Source: Bog-877 sp050734135
GTDB lineage: Bacteria; Chloroflexota; Dormibacteria; Aeolococcales; Bog-877
Direction: 5' to 3'
Assembly: GCA_050734135.1 (NCBI GenBank)
Contig: JBOHUG010000009.1
Location: 1-64,000 of the forward strand
DNA length: 64,000 bases
Positions within the stretch are counted from its first letter, which is position 1. Every line of letters starts with the position of its first letter. Below the pieces are notes generated by a model. That model saw nothing but the letters and a program-made list of their open reading frames with translations, was not told where the DNA came from and made no database searches. Below are positions 23,730 through 32,833 of the stretch, in pieces. Both the position numbers and the translations under genes were made by a program.

Positions 23730-24522
23730 CTTCCTGAGTGAGATATTCCAGGCGCGGCAACGCCGGCTGGTCGGAGAGATGGTGAAGGAGCCCCTGGCGA
23801 CGCTCCGAGCTCGGGCAGTTGTCATCAGCGAAGGGAGACGGCCCCTGCGCGCGACCCTCGCGACGGCGCAACCCCCCGCCGTGATCGCGGAGATAAAGCG
23901 CGCCTCGCCATCGGCGGGGCTGATCGCTCCCGACTTCGATCCCGCGATGATCGGCGCCGGCTACCAGGCGGCCGGCGCCGACGCCGTCAGTGTGCTCACC
24001 GAGGCGGACTACTTTCAGGGCCACCTGAGTCTGTTGCCGCTGGTGCGCGAGCACACCACGTTGCCCTTGCTGCGCAAGGATTTCCTGAGCACTCCATATG
24101 AGGTGGTCCAGTCCGCCGCCTACGGCGCCGACGCCATCCTGGCGATAGCCGCCGGCCTCACCAATGAGCAGCTCAGCGATCTGCTCGGAGCGGCTCGGGA
24201 GTGGTCGCTGGACGTCCTGGTTGAGGTGCATACCGTAGAGGAACTGAACCGGGCGCTGGCACTGGAGATCACCCTGCTGGGAATCAACAACCGGGACCTG
24301 CGCACCTTGCAGACCGACCCCGAGGTGACCGAGCGGCTGGTCGAGATGGTCCCCTCGGGGGTGCTGGTTGTGAGCGAGAGTGGTTTCCAAAATGCCGACC
24401 AGGTCGAGCGAATCTATCGCCGCGGTGTTGGCGCCTTCCTGGTCGGTGAGGCGCTCATGCGCTCCTCTGACCAGGCCGGCTGGGTGGCCGCGGTGAAGGC
24501 CGTCGGCTCGGTCGAGGTTTAG
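23722..24522 (+). CDS. trpC: Indole-3-glycerol-phosphate synthase
   Basis: Closes the indole ring from the carboxyphenylamino-deoxyribulose phosphate. At 266 aa it is a normal TIM barrel: AEIKRASPSAGLI (catalytic Lys), VLTEADYFQG, LLRKDFLSTPYEV (second Lys), DVLVEVHTVEEL, GINNRDLRTL and VSESGF. It overlaps trpD and is followed 2 bases later by trpF. Confidence 0.95.
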   Translation: MADFLSEIFQARQRRLVGEMVKEPLATLRARAVVISEGRRPLRATLATAQPPAVIAEIKRASPSAGLIAPDFDPAMIGAGYQAAGADAVSVLTEADYFQGHLSLLPLVREHTTLPLLRKDFLSTPYEVVQSAAYGADAILAIAAGLTNEQLSDLLGAAREWSLDVLVEVHTVEELNRALALEITLLGINNRDLRTLQTDPEVTERLVEMVPSGVLVVSESGFQNADQVERIYRRGVGAFLVGEALMRSSDQAGWVAAVKAVGSVEV

Positions 24523-24524
24523 CC

Positions 24525-25226
24525 GTGGAGCAGCTCACCTTCCCGGCCAACCCGGGCGGTGCCCTCTCCAGGGCGGCCGAACTTGGTGCCGGGGTCAGGG
24601 GCGGCCGAACTCGGGTCAAAATCTGTGGCTGCACCTCGGCGGCAGAGGTGACGGCGGCGGTGGCCGCCGGCGCGGACGCCGTCGGTCTCATCTTTGCGCC
24701 GAGCCCACGCCGCATCACTCTGGAACAGGCCGTGGCCGCCACCTCGGAAGTCCCGCCCGGGGTGACTGTGGTGGGGGTGTTCGTCGACCCGACGGTTGCC
24801 GAGTTGGACTTCGCGCTGACAGTCCTACCCACCCTGGTGCCGCAGTTTTCCGGGGTCGAACCGCCCGAACTCTGTCGGTATTTGGGGGTGCCGTATCTCA
24901 AGGTCTTTCCCGTGGCGGCGGACAGGGCTGAATTGGAGTCGGACCTGATGGAGTATCCAGACGCACTGCCGGTCTTCGAGACTGCCTCCCCGCAGCGCGG
25001 TGGCTCGGGGCGGACTTTCGACTGGAGCCTAGTGCAGCCCATCGCGGAGCGAGGGGCAGTTGTCATCGGCGGCGGCCTGACCCCAGGCAATGTCGGGGAC
25101 TGCGTTCGGCGACTGCGTCCCTACGCGGTCGACGTGCGCTCGGGAGTGGAGTCGCAAGGTGCCAAGGATCCAGTCAAACTTGGGGAATTCCTGGCTGCGG
25201 TACGGAGCGCCGATGCAGCCTCCTGA
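24525..25226 (+). CDS. trpF: Phosphoribosylanthranilate isomerase
   Basis: Amadori rearrangement of phosphoribosylanthranilate. At 233 aa it is longer than usual (about 200-210) because of a roughly 30-residue N-terminal extension before VKICGCTSAAEV, whose Cys is the catalytic base. Other motifs are DAVGLIFAPSPRRI, VVGVFVD and, at the end, VIGGGLTPGNV with VDVRSGVES. The start is GTG 24525. A later start at a GTG close to RVKICG is possible. It overlaps trpB by 14 bases. Confidence 0.92.
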   Translation: MEQLTFPANPGGALSRAAELGAGVRGGRTRVKICGCTSAAEVTAAVAAGADAVGLIFAPSPRRITLEQAVAATSEVPPGVTVVGVFVDPTVAELDFALTVLPTLVPQFSGVEPPELCRYLGVPYLKVFPVAADRAELESDLMEYPDALPVFETASPQRGGSGRTFDWSLVQPIAERGAVVIGGGLTPGNVGDCVRRLRPYAVDVRSGVESQGAKDPVKLGEFLAAVRSADAAS

Positions 25227-26421
25227 CGCCCGCGGCTACTTCGGTGACTTCGGGGGTCAGTACATCCCGGAGGTGCTCCACCAACCGGTGCAGGCGTTGG
25301 TGGCGGCTGTCGACGAGGCTTTCGCGGATGCCGCGTTCTGGCAGGAATACCACGCGATTCTGCAGTCGTACGTGGGGCGCCCGTCGCCCCTCTACCACGC
25401 CCAACGCTTCCCGACCACCGCAGCCACGGTGCTGCTCAAACGCGAGGATCTAAACCACACCGGCGCGCACAAGGTGAACAACGCCGTAGGCCAGGGACTG
25501 CTGGCCCGCCGGATGGGAATGCAGCGGATCATCGCCGAGACGGGAGCCGGCCAACACGGGGTGGCGACCGCGACCGTCGGTGCCAAGCTGGGCTTGCCGG
25601 TCGAGGTCTTCATGGGCGAGCTGGACATCGAACGGCAAGCGATGAATGTCGCCACCATGAGGCTGTTGGGGGCGACCGTCCACCCGGTGGCGAGCGGAAC
25701 CAGAACCCTCAAGGACGCGGTCAACGCGGCGATTCGGGAGTGGGCGACCAGCGCCGGCGACACTTTCTACGTGATCGGCAGCGCCGTCGGCCCCCACCCG
25801 TATCCCTACCTGGTCCGGGAGTTCCAGAAGGTGATCGGGATCGAGGCCCGGCGGCAGTGCCTGGAGTCCTGGGGAAGACTGCCCACCGACGTGATCGCCT
25901 GCGTGGGTGGGGGCAGTAACGCAATCGGTATTTTTGCTGGTTTCGCCGACGACCTCGAGGTCCGGCTGTGGGGTGCCGAAGCGGCTGGCCGCGGGATCGG
26001 GCTGGGCGAGAATGCCGCCTCTCTGTCCTACGGTTCGATCGGCATCCTGCACGGGTCCAAATCCTTCATCCTCCAGGACCTGGAAGGCCAGGTGGTGGGA
26101 ACCCACTCGGTCAGCGCCGGCTTGGATTACCCCGGAGTCGGCCCGGAGCACGCTCTGCTCAAGTCAAGCGGGCGGGCCCAGTACCTGGGGGTGAGCGACG
26201 AGGAGGCGATCGCCGCCTTCCACCGGCTGGCGAGGCAGGAGGGGATAGTTCCGGCCCTGGAGAGCTCGCACGCCCTGGCCCTGGTGGACCGGATCGGGGA
26301 GCAGCAGGGGCCCGACGGTCTGCTGGTGGTCAACCTGAGCGGGCGAGGAGAGAAGGACATCGCCCAGCTCCTGGAGCGGGAGCGGCTGGAACGGGCCGCA
26401 CCTGACCAGATCCGTGATTGA
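25213..26421 (+). CDS. trpB: Tryptophan synthase beta chain
   Basis: PLP-dependent condensation of indole and serine. The 402-aa product starts at ATG 25213 (MQPPDARGYFGDFGGQYIPE, the classical TrpB1 N-terminus) inside the end of trpF. The PLP Lys is in NHTGAHKVNNA, with AETGAGQHGVATA, GELDIERQAMNV and the phosphate-binding CVGGGSNAIG. Its end overlaps trpA by 8 bases. Confidence 0.96.
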   Translation: MQPPDARGYFGDFGGQYIPEVLHQPVQALVAAVDEAFADAAFWQEYHAILQSYVGRPSPLYHAQRFPTTAATVLLKREDLNHTGAHKVNNAVGQGLLARRMGMQRIIAETGAGQHGVATATVGAKLGLPVEVFMGELDIERQAMNVATMRLLGATVHPVASGTRTLKDAVNAAIREWATSAGDTFYVIGSAVGPHPYPYLVREFQKVIGIEARRQCLESWGRLPTDVIACVGGGSNAIGIFAGFADDLEVRLWGAEAAGRGIGLGENAASLSYGSIGILHGSKSFILQDLEGQVVGTHSVSAGLDYPGVGPEHALLKSSGRAQYLGVSDEEAIAAFHRLARQEGIVPALESSHALALVDRIGEQQGPDGLLVVNLSGRGEKDIAQLLERERLERAAPDQIRD

Positions 26422-27229
26422 CGCCCTGGCCTCGGACCGGTTGAGTCGGCGGCTCCAGGAAACCGGAAGTCAGCAGCGGGCGGCGCTGATCGGCTATCTG
26501 GTCGCCGGCGACCCCGACCTTTCGACCACCGAGCTGGTGGCCAGGGCCGGGGCCGAGGCGGGCCTGGACATCCTGGAGTTGGGCATCCCGTATGGAGATC
26601 CCCTGGCGGACGGCCCCACGATCGCGGCGGCTGGCCAGCGCGCCCTCGCCAGCGGCGCCACGCTGGAGTCCATCTTCGGGCTGGTAGAGCGTCTCCAGCA
26701 TTTGCTGCCGATCGTGCTCTTCACCTACTTCAACCCGGTATTTCACTTCGGGGTCGAGCGCTTCGTCGAACGCGCGGCCAGCGTGGGCGCCTGCGGGGTG
26801 ATCATCCCCGACATCTCCCTGGAGGAGATCGACGAGGTACGCGTTGGGTTGCTCCGACGACAGCTGCCCTTTCCCCTTCTGGTCTCCCCCACCACCAGTC
26901 CCGAGCGGGCGGCACAGATCGCCGCCGCCAGCCAGGGTTTCGTCTACGTCGTGTCCCGGCTCGGCGTGACCGGGGAGGGCATCGGACCCGATGTGGGGTG
27001 GCTGCACGGCCGGGTCGACCAGCTCCGTCGCCTGACGGACAAACCTCTTGCGGTCGGGTTCGGGATCAGCACCCCAGAGCAGATCGCGGCCGTTGCCGGC
27101 TGGTGCGACGGGGTGATCATCGGCAGCGGTCTGGTCCGTTCCTACACCGGCAGTGTCGGCGCCGCGGCGGCACAGCAGGCCGCCAGCTACGTGAGCTCGT
27201 TGCGGGCGGCTCTCCCGAAAAGAGATTGA
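26414..27229 (+). CDS. trpA: Tryptophan synthase alpha chain
   Basis: Cleaves indole-3-glycerol phosphate to indole for TrpB. It is 271 aa with catalytic Glu in LELGIPYGDPLADGP and catalytic Asp in GVIIPDISLEE, plus VSRLGVTGEG and VGFGISTPEQ. The start is GTG 26414, overlapping trpB. It is the last gene of the trpDCFBA operon; the converging gene ends 50 bases further on. Confidence 0.95.
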   Translation: MIDALASDRLSRRLQETGSQQRAALIGYLVAGDPDLSTTELVARAGAEAGLDILELGIPYGDPLADGPTIAAAGQRALASGATLESIFGLVERLQHLLPIVLFTYFNPVFHFGVERFVERAASVGACGVIIPDISLEEIDEVRVGLLRRQLPFPLLVSPTTSPERAAQIAAASQGFVYVVSRLGVTGEGIGPDVGWLHGRVDQLRRLTDKPLAVGFGISTPEQIAAVAGWCDGVIIGSGLVRSYTGSVGAAAAQQAASYVSSLRAALPKRD

Positions 27230-27279
27230 GCCCCGGGGACAAATAGCGACCAGGCAAGCTGCCTCTCTTGGCGTGGGCC

Positions 27280-29145
27280 TCAGTCGGGCAGGACGCCGGT
27301 CAGGGACGAGATGCGCAGCAGCTCCCGGATGTCGGTTCGGCGGGGAGTCAGTTTGAGCAACTGCCGGTAGACGGAGATGGCATCGGGGTCGGCGCCCCGA
27401 GCCCGCAGCAGTCGAGCGACAAACTCCAGCCACACCGGAGCCATCTCGGTGTCCCGACGCTCGACCGACAGATTGCACAACTGCCAGCAGGCGCGATCAC
27501 AGGGTGGACAGCAGAGCACCGCGGTGGTGAAGCACAGTATCGCCAGCTCGACGTGCTTGGACTGCTTCACCCCCTCGCCGACCGTGCAGGCGACCGCGGC
27601 CGCCTCCTCGCCGCCCACGGTGTTGGCCATCTGCACCGCCATCGACGCGGCCTCCTCCAGTTGACCGGCTTCCAGCATTGCCTCGATCGCGCCGGAAGGG
27701 TCGTTCCCATCCGCCAGAGGTAGCTTGTCCCGGGCTGCGGCCAGCGCTCGGCGCGCGTTGCCCCGGGCGGAGAGCGCCTCCTGCTGGGTCTTCGCGGCGG
27801 CGACGATCTCCCCCACCAGCACCGGCAGCTGAGCCTCGCGCGCGGCCAGCTTCCGCTCCCTTTCGGTGTTGGTCCTAGGGGAGAGCCGAACAGCCCAGCC
27901 AGACTTCGTGGTGGGCTCAGGTCTGGTCTCCAGTCGAGTCTCGGCAATCGAGACTCGGGGAGCTCCGGCGACTCCGGCGGGGACCGGCGCGTCCGGCTCA
28001 GGAGCAGGGGGCGCAGATGGCTCGTCGAGGACCTCGCTCTCGCGGGCCGCCGGATCGAATCCCCACAGCGAAGCAGCGTTCTCGGTCAACTCCCGCTTCG
28101 GCCCGGTCGGACTCGGCGCGGGTACAGTTCCTGGGTCAACTGGATCTGGCTTCGAGGCGCTCTGCCCCGGCGGCCGGGAACCGTTGGTTGGAACCGACGG
28201 CGCGGAAGGCCGGGCGGCCGGCGCCGGAATCGCGCCAGGACGGGGAGCGCTTGGCTTCGTCTGACTTGCTTCTGGAGCGGCCGGGCGGCTGGAGGCGTGG
28301 GGAGCCGGCTCGGGGAGAGGCCCGCTATCTGGGGACGCTAACTCGGGCTGCCGGGGCGACGGTGGCATCGGTGAGCCGGCCGGGGTAGGATCGGAAGCGG
28401 GGATTACGGCGGGTTTCGACTGGGCGCTGGGACGGTTCCTCACGCCGTTGCCACCACGAGCTGGGCGAACGGGGTCCCGTGGCTCCAAGGCGAATACCGA
28501 CTCGACGACCAGTGGAACCCGGCCGGAGGCTCCTGCCAGCTCCGCCGTGGGCTCGGGCGAGGCAACAACTGTGGGCGATGCTGTCGGCAGGATTGGAGTC
28601 GCCTTGGCAGGTCTCGGGAGCTCGATGACCTTTTCGACGATTGGCTCGGCAGGTTTCGGTGGGTGGGAGTCGATCGGAAGAGGCGCCACAGTTGGTTCCA
28701 GCGGGGTCGCGTCGGGCGCCGGTGGCGGCTCAGGCGGTTTTGGCTCTGGCGCGGCCAGCACCACCAGCGGGGCCAGTGGCGGAGGGGCTGGTTTGGCAGT
28801 TTCAACTGCCGGCGCATTCGCTCCCAGGTCCCGGATCTCCTGCTGGGTGGCCAGCAACAGCAGCAGCTCGTACATGGCCCTTCCCATGCGTCGGAAGAGG
28901 GCCGTTGCCTCGTCGGGAAACCCGGCGTCGGCCACCCGCGCCACCACCGACTCGGTGACCCTGATCAGGGTCTCCTCGTTCAGGTCGGGCAGGGTCAGAC
29001 CTGAGAGCTCCTGCTCGATGACGCCCGGAAGCTCTGGAACTCCGGCGGCCAGCTCGCGAGCCAGATGCTCCCACGTCTGCCGCAGATCAGCTAAGCCCTG
29101 AAGCAAAGTCTGGCTTTCAGGCGCCCCGTTTGATTCCTCAACCAT
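27280..29145 (-). CDS. Hypothetical protein with Pro-rich linker, 621 aa
   Basis: Three regions are visible. An N-terminal helical part (about 1-105, LADLRQTWEHLARELAAG) comes first. Then comes a long low-complexity linker (about 110-390) rich in Pro, Ala, Glu and Ser. Last is a C-terminal helical, TPR-like part (about 420-621) with six Cys, including a CC near VLCCPPC. No catalytic motif, signal peptide or membrane segment is seen. The layout resembles scaffold or adaptor proteins, but I cannot name a family. It stands alone, converging on trpA. Confidence 0.6.
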   Translation of the reverse strand: MVEESNGAPESQTLLQGLADLRQTWEHLARELAAGVPELPGVIEQELSGLTLPDLNEETLIRVTESVVARVADAGFPDEATALFRRMGRAMYELLLLLATQQEIRDLGANAPAVETAKPAPPPLAPLVVLAAPEPKPPEPPPAPDATPLEPTVAPLPIDSHPPKPAEPIVEKVIELPRPAKATPILPTASPTVVASPEPTAELAGASGRVPLVVESVFALEPRDPVRPARGGNGVRNRPSAQSKPAVIPASDPTPAGSPMPPSPRQPELASPDSGPLPEPAPHASSRPAAPEASQTKPSAPRPGAIPAPAARPSAPSVPTNGSRPPGQSASKPDPVDPGTVPAPSPTGPKRELTENAASLWGFDPAARESEVLDEPSAPPAPEPDAPVPAGVAGAPRVSIAETRLETRPEPTTKSGWAVRLSPRTNTERERKLAAREAQLPVLVGEIVAAAKTQQEALSARGNARRALAAARDKLPLADGNDPSGAIEAMLEAGQLEEAASMAVQMANTVGGEEAAAVACTVGEGVKQSKHVELAILCFTTAVLCCPPCDRACWQLCNLSVERRDTEMAPVWLEFVARLLRARGADPDAISVYRQLLKLTPRRTDIRELLRISSLTGVLPD

Positions 29146-29235
29146 CCGCCCTGCAGTTTGCCACCGAAGCCCAGCAAAGCGCGTAGCGCAGGCTCAACGA
29201 AACCGTGACGCTTGCGCCGCCGCTGACAACTACGA

Positions 29236-30267
29236 TTGATCTCGGTGACTCTCCCAACCTCCGCCATCACCCTCTCTCGACGCAGTCCCTGGTTGGGCGC
29301 AGTCGAGGAGTGGCTGTGGCGCAAGCGCTCATTCCGGATGGTCCCCGACATGACTCTGCCGGTGGCGCCGACTGGCCGTCCGATCCCGGCCCATCCAGGG
29401 GCTCTGCGAGTTGGATTTGCGGGATTTCCCTCCGATTACAGCCTGGCCATTCTGCTGGCCTTGATCGATAGCGGTGTCGAGCTCGCCGGTCTCGCCACGA
29501 GCCTGGGTGCCAACCCCGCGATAGCCGGCGAGAATGCGCTGAGCCAGATCGCCGACCACATGGGCGCGCCCCTGCTCAGGCTGGCCCGGATCAACGAATA
29601 CGACTCCCTGGTAGCGCTGCGCCGGTTGCAGGCCGATCTTTTCGTGGTGGCCAGCTTCGATCAGATCCTGCGCGAGAAGGCGCTCGCGGTGCCGCGGCTA
29701 GGCTGGGTCAACGTACACCCCTCCCGCCTCCCGCAGTACCGGGGGCCTGAACCCCTCTACTGGGCGATCGTGAACGATGAGAAGGAGACTGGGATCAGCT
29801 TCCAGCGGTTGGAGAGGGGCATCGACGCCGGGCCCCTGCTGCTGCAGCGACTCGAGGTCATCCGACCGGACGACGACACCGGAACTCTGGCGCGGCGGCT
29901 GAGCGAGCTGGGCGCACAATCCACCGCCGAGGCGGTCCACCTCGCCCAGTCCGGATTTGCCGGAACTCCCCTCAACCTCGCTGAGGGCTCCTACTTCACC
30001 TCGGTCGGGCACCGCCGCATCGACCGCGCCGAATCAGCAGCGCTGGCAGATCGACTGGTCCGGGCGGGCAATCCCAACATGCTGGCGGCCACCAACTGCG
30101 GCGGGCATCTCTGTTACGTGGTCAAGGTGCGGCGCGTGGCAACGGCAGATCCCTCGCCGGGGCCGCGCCTCCACTTTCCCGACGGCGATCTGATCCTAGA
30201 GGAGACCGTCGACCGCTGCGGCTGTCACCACGGAGAGCCGATCGGCGCCTGTCCTCACGACGAGTAG
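29236..30267 (+). CDS. Formyltransferase-family protein (FMT/GART fold) with Cys-rich tail
   Basis: The central domain has the folate-dependent formyltransferase signature: WVNVHPSRLPQYRGPEP (catalytic Asn-x-His), ETGISFQRLERGIDAGPLLL (catalytic Asp). The part after residue about 260 does not look like the usual FMT C-terminal domain; it ends with a Cys/His cluster (CGCHH and ACPH) that may bind metal. Candidates include sugar- or amino-acid-formylating enzymes; it need not be the housekeeping methionyl-tRNA enzyme. The start is uncertain: TTG 29236, ATG 29338 or ATG 29350 are in frame, and the domain itself begins near LRVGFAGFPS. Confidence 0.7.
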   Translation: MISVTLPTSAITLSRRSPWLGAVEEWLWRKRSFRMVPDMTLPVAPTGRPIPAHPGALRVGFAGFPSDYSLAILLALIDSGVELAGLATSLGANPAIAGENALSQIADHMGAPLLRLARINEYDSLVALRRLQADLFVVASFDQILREKALAVPRLGWVNVHPSRLPQYRGPEPLYWAIVNDEKETGISFQRLERGIDAGPLLLQRLEVIRPDDDTGTLARRLSELGAQSTAEAVHLAQSGFAGTPLNLAEGSYFTSVGHRRIDRAESAALADRLVRAGNPNMLAATNCGGHLCYVVKVRRVATADPSPGPRLHFPDGDLILEETVDRCGCHHGEPIGACPHDE

Positions 30268-30347
30268 AGCTGACTCAGGGTCTAGGCGCGTGATCGGCCC
30301 GGATTGAAGAGCTCAGATCGGGGGCAGCCAGGTCCGAGGCTAGCCGA

Positions 30348-30896
30348 CTACCCGCGGGCCGACTCCTGGTCCTCGCGCCGACAGCCATAGAGCGCGTCGT
30401 CGCGCCATTCACCTTCCACATACGAGACACCGCGGAGAATCCCCTCAAAAGTGAAGCCGGCCCTCTCCAAGGCGCGCCGCTCAGCGGCGTTCTCCACGTC
30501 GGTGCTGGCTTGGATCCGATGGGCCAGAGTGGTAGCGAAGAGGTACTCGGCCAACTCTCGCTGCGCGGCCCAGCCCATTCCCTGGCCCCGGTACTCGGGA
30601 AGCAGCAGAATCCCAACTTCGATACAGCCGCCGGTGGGGCCCATGGTCCGAACGGGAGCCCAGCTGACGAACCCAGCACAGGCTCCATCCTTGGCGGCTA
30701 CCGCCAGCATGGAGTCGTCCGGGCTCAGGTAGCCATCCTCCTCCCAACGGCGCAGATGCTCCTCGTGATGGTGGAATCCTGGCCACTCGAACGGCCTGGT
30801 CAGAGCCGGCTCGGTGTCCACCCGGCGGCATACCTCAAGGTCCCGCAGTTCGACCGGTCTCAGGTATACCCGGGCAGGCTCGACCATTCGCTCCAT
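30348..30896 (-). CDS. GNAT-family N-acetyltransferase (RimJ/RimL-like)
   Basis: A 182-aa acetyltransferase. It starts like RimJ/L proteins (VYLRPVELRDLEVCRRV), has the acetyl-CoA-binding EYRGQGMGWAAQRELAEYLF (R-x-x-G-x-G) and the late VENAAERRALERAGFTFEGILR. The acceptor is unknown. It is divergent from fdhD and separated from it by about 80 bases. Confidence 0.8.
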   Translation of the reverse strand: MERMVEPARVYLRPVELRDLEVCRRVDTEPALTRPFEWPGFHHHEEHLRRWEEDGYLSPDDSMLAVAAKDGACAGFVSWAPVRTMGPTGGCIEVGILLLPEYRGQGMGWAAQRELAEYLFATTLAHRIQASTDVENAAERRALERAGFTFEGILRGVSYVEGEWRDDALYGCRREDQESARG

Positions 30897-30979
30897 CCTC
30901 GCAGAGGGTCCGCTCGCTTTCCAACTGCTTGCCGCGGTGGCGCTCGGGTCGGATCGATCTGAGCGGTACGATCGCTGAC

Positions 30980-31891
30980 ATGGTGTCCCCCCATCCCCTC
31001 GGGCGTTCCGACCAGCTGTCGCTGATAGTGACCAAGCTCAAGGGGAGCTCGGCTAGGCTCGCCAGGGACCGGGTGGCCCGGGAGGAGGCCCTGCAACTGT
31101 TGGTGGACGGCAACCCCTTGGCGATCCTTCTCCGCACTCCGGGATGCGATGTGGAGCTGGCCTTGGGGCTGCTCCATGCCGAAGGTCTGGCGCACCGCCG
31201 GGAGGACATCGTCGGGCTCCGGCTGGCGCCCAGCGGCCAGGCGGTCCTGGACGACATTCCTCTTCCGATTGAGCTGGACCTGCAGGCCGAGAACCTGGTC
31301 GACATTCACCTTCGAACGCCCCTCCCCCAGGGTGCGCTGGGCTGGCAGCGGGCCCTGCCCTCATCCAGCGCCTGCGGAATCTGTGGGACCGCCACCCTGG
31401 AAGCGCTTCAAGCGGTGCAGAGGGACGTCGAAGGCACAGCGATCTGGCCGGTTGACGTTCTCTTCCAGCTCCCGGACCGACTCTTGGAGGCACAGCGCGC
31501 ATTCCACTCGACGGGCGGACTCCACGGCGCCGGACTGCTCCTGCGCTCTGCTGACGAGCTGGAGGTGGCGGAGGACGTCGGCCGGCACAACGCGGTCGAC
31601 AAGCTGATCGGACGGGCCCTGCTCAAGGACCAGCTGCCGCTCACCGACGCACTGCTGGTGGTGAGCGGTCGAGCTGGCTTCGAGATCGTCCAAAAGGCCG
31701 CGGCCGGGGGCATCGGGCTGGTGGCGTCGATCTCCGCCCCATCATCCCTGGCGGTGCACGCGGCCCAGGCGACCGGAGTGACACTGGTCGGGTTTCTGCG
31801 GGGGGAGCGCTGCAACATCTACTCCCATCCGGAACGGGTCGGGATGAGGACGGAAGAGGTGGCCCGAACCGGGCCAGCCGGCGATAGCTAG
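30980..31891 (+). CDS. fdhD: Formate dehydrogenase accessory sulfurtransferase FdhD
   Basis: FdhD transfers sulfur from IscS to the molybdenum cofactor needed by formate dehydrogenases. It is 303 aa with LLRTPGCDVELALGLLHAEG, the sulfur-carrying SSACGICG (CxxC), GGLHGAGLL, EDVGRHNAVDKLIG and VSGRAGFEIVQKAA. I chose ATG 30980 (MVSPHPLG). No formate dehydrogenase is in the window. The next genes, mobA and a DUF6457 gene, also serve the molybdenum cofactor. Confidence 0.93.
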   Translation: MVSPHPLGRSDQLSLIVTKLKGSSARLARDRVAREEALQLLVDGNPLAILLRTPGCDVELALGLLHAEGLAHRREDIVGLRLAPSGQAVLDDIPLPIELDLQAENLVDIHLRTPLPQGALGWQRALPSSSACGICGTATLEALQAVQRDVEGTAIWPVDVLFQLPDRLLEAQRAFHSTGGLHGAGLLLRSADELEVAEDVGRHNAVDKLIGRALLKDQLPLTDALLVVSGRAGFEIVQKAAAGGIGLVASISAPSSLAVHAAQATGVTLVGFLRGERCNIYSHPERVGMRTEEVARTGPAGDS

Positions 31892-31900
31892 GAGGGCGCC

Positions 31901-32536
31901 ATGTCGCTCGGGCTCCTCATCCTGGCCGGCGGTCGAAGTACCCGAATGGGCTCCGACAAGCCGGGCCAACCGTTCCCCGGGCCGGCCGATCCGCCTTTGA
32001 TTCGGTGGGTGGCGGGTACGGTGGCAGAGGTGGCCGGCCCCCCCACAATCGCCGGACCGCGCGACTACGGAACTGGCTGGCCCCTGGTACCAGATGAGCC
32101 GGGCCTGCCTGGCCCCGTCGGCGGGCTGGTCGCTGGGCTCGCGGCGAACGCCAGCCCGTTGGTGCTGGTGCTGGCGGCCGACCTGCCGTTCGCCAGCGCC
32201 CACTTGGCGCGTAAGTTGGCAGAAATCGCCGAGCGCGATCCCGACTGCCAGGCAGTCGTACCCGAGCGGGATGGCCAGCTGGAGCCACTGTTCGCCGTCT
32301 ACCGTCGGGAGGCCAACTCCGCCCTGCGCGACCGAGCGCGACAATTGGCCCAACCGGGCCAGGGGGCACGGTTGCGCGGCACGGTGGCCGGCGTTCGAGT
32401 GCGACGGGTGGCGGAGTCGGAGTGGAGGGTCTGGGACCCGGAGGGAGCGTCCTTCCTCAACTGCAACACTCCGTCCGAACTGGCCGCGGCGGCAGAGCGG
32501 GCTCGCTTGAGACCGGAGCAAGGAGGGAATCGGTGA
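31901..32536 (+). CDS. mobA: Molybdenum cofactor guanylyltransferase (MobA-like)
   Basis: Attaches GMP to molybdopterin to make the MGD cofactor. It is 211 aa with the nucleotidyltransferase start LILAGGRSTRMGSDKP, the metal-binding VLAADLPFAS, VVPERDGQLEPLFAVYRR and the closing FLNCNTPSEL. It starts 9 bases after fdhD, with GGAGG before the ATG, and its stop overlaps the next gene (GTGA). Confidence 0.9.
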   Translation: MSLGLLILAGGRSTRMGSDKPGQPFPGPADPPLIRWVAGTVAEVAGPPTIAGPRDYGTGWPLVPDEPGLPGPVGGLVAGLAANASPLVLVLAADLPFASAHLARKLAEIAERDPDCQAVVPERDGQLEPLFAVYRREANSALRDRARQLAQPGQGARLRGTVAGVRVRRVAESEWRVWDPEGASFLNCNTPSELAAAAERARLRPEQGGNR

Positions 32537-32805
32537 ACGAGTGGTTCGACAGATACCTAAAGGCCCTGGGGGCCGCCGATGCGGTACTCCGCCGGGAAGA
32601 GGCCAAGCTGGTGTTGGATCTGGCGGCCGAGTCCGCTCACATCTCTGGCGCCCGTCAGTACGCCCCGCTCGCCGCCTACCTCGCCGGGCGCGCCGCGGCC
32701 GGCCAGTCCCGTGAGGGAAGGATCAAGGTACTTCAGGGAGCGATCGGGGCCGCCACGAAGGCGGGCCCTGCCGGCGGAGATCTGGGCTTGGAGCTCGACG
32801 GTTAG
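32533..32805 (+). CDS. DUF6457 protein, MobA-associated
   Basis: A 90-aa helical protein starting at GTG 32533 with AGGAGGG upstream and overlapping mobA by 4 bases. The pattern EWFDRYLKALG, then LVLDLAAESAH, then APLAAYLAGRAAAG, matches the small DUF6457 proteins found beside or fused to MobA. A supporting role in molybdopterin guanine dinucleotide formation is likely but unproven. Confidence 0.75.
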   Translation: MNEWFDRYLKALGAADAVLRREEAKLVLDLAAESAHISGARQYAPLAAYLAGRAAAGQSREGRIKVLQGAIGAATKAGPAGGDLGLELDG

Positions 32806-32833
32806 GGGGCAGGCGACCCCTTCCGCCCCCAAC
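32801..32833. terminator. Bidirectional terminator between DUF6457 gene and moeA
   Basis: GTTAGGGGGC (32801-32810) pairs with GCCCCCAAC (32825-32833), with one bulged base and a 14-nt loop. The hairpin overlaps both converging stop codons. There is no strong T-run. Confidence 0.5.
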
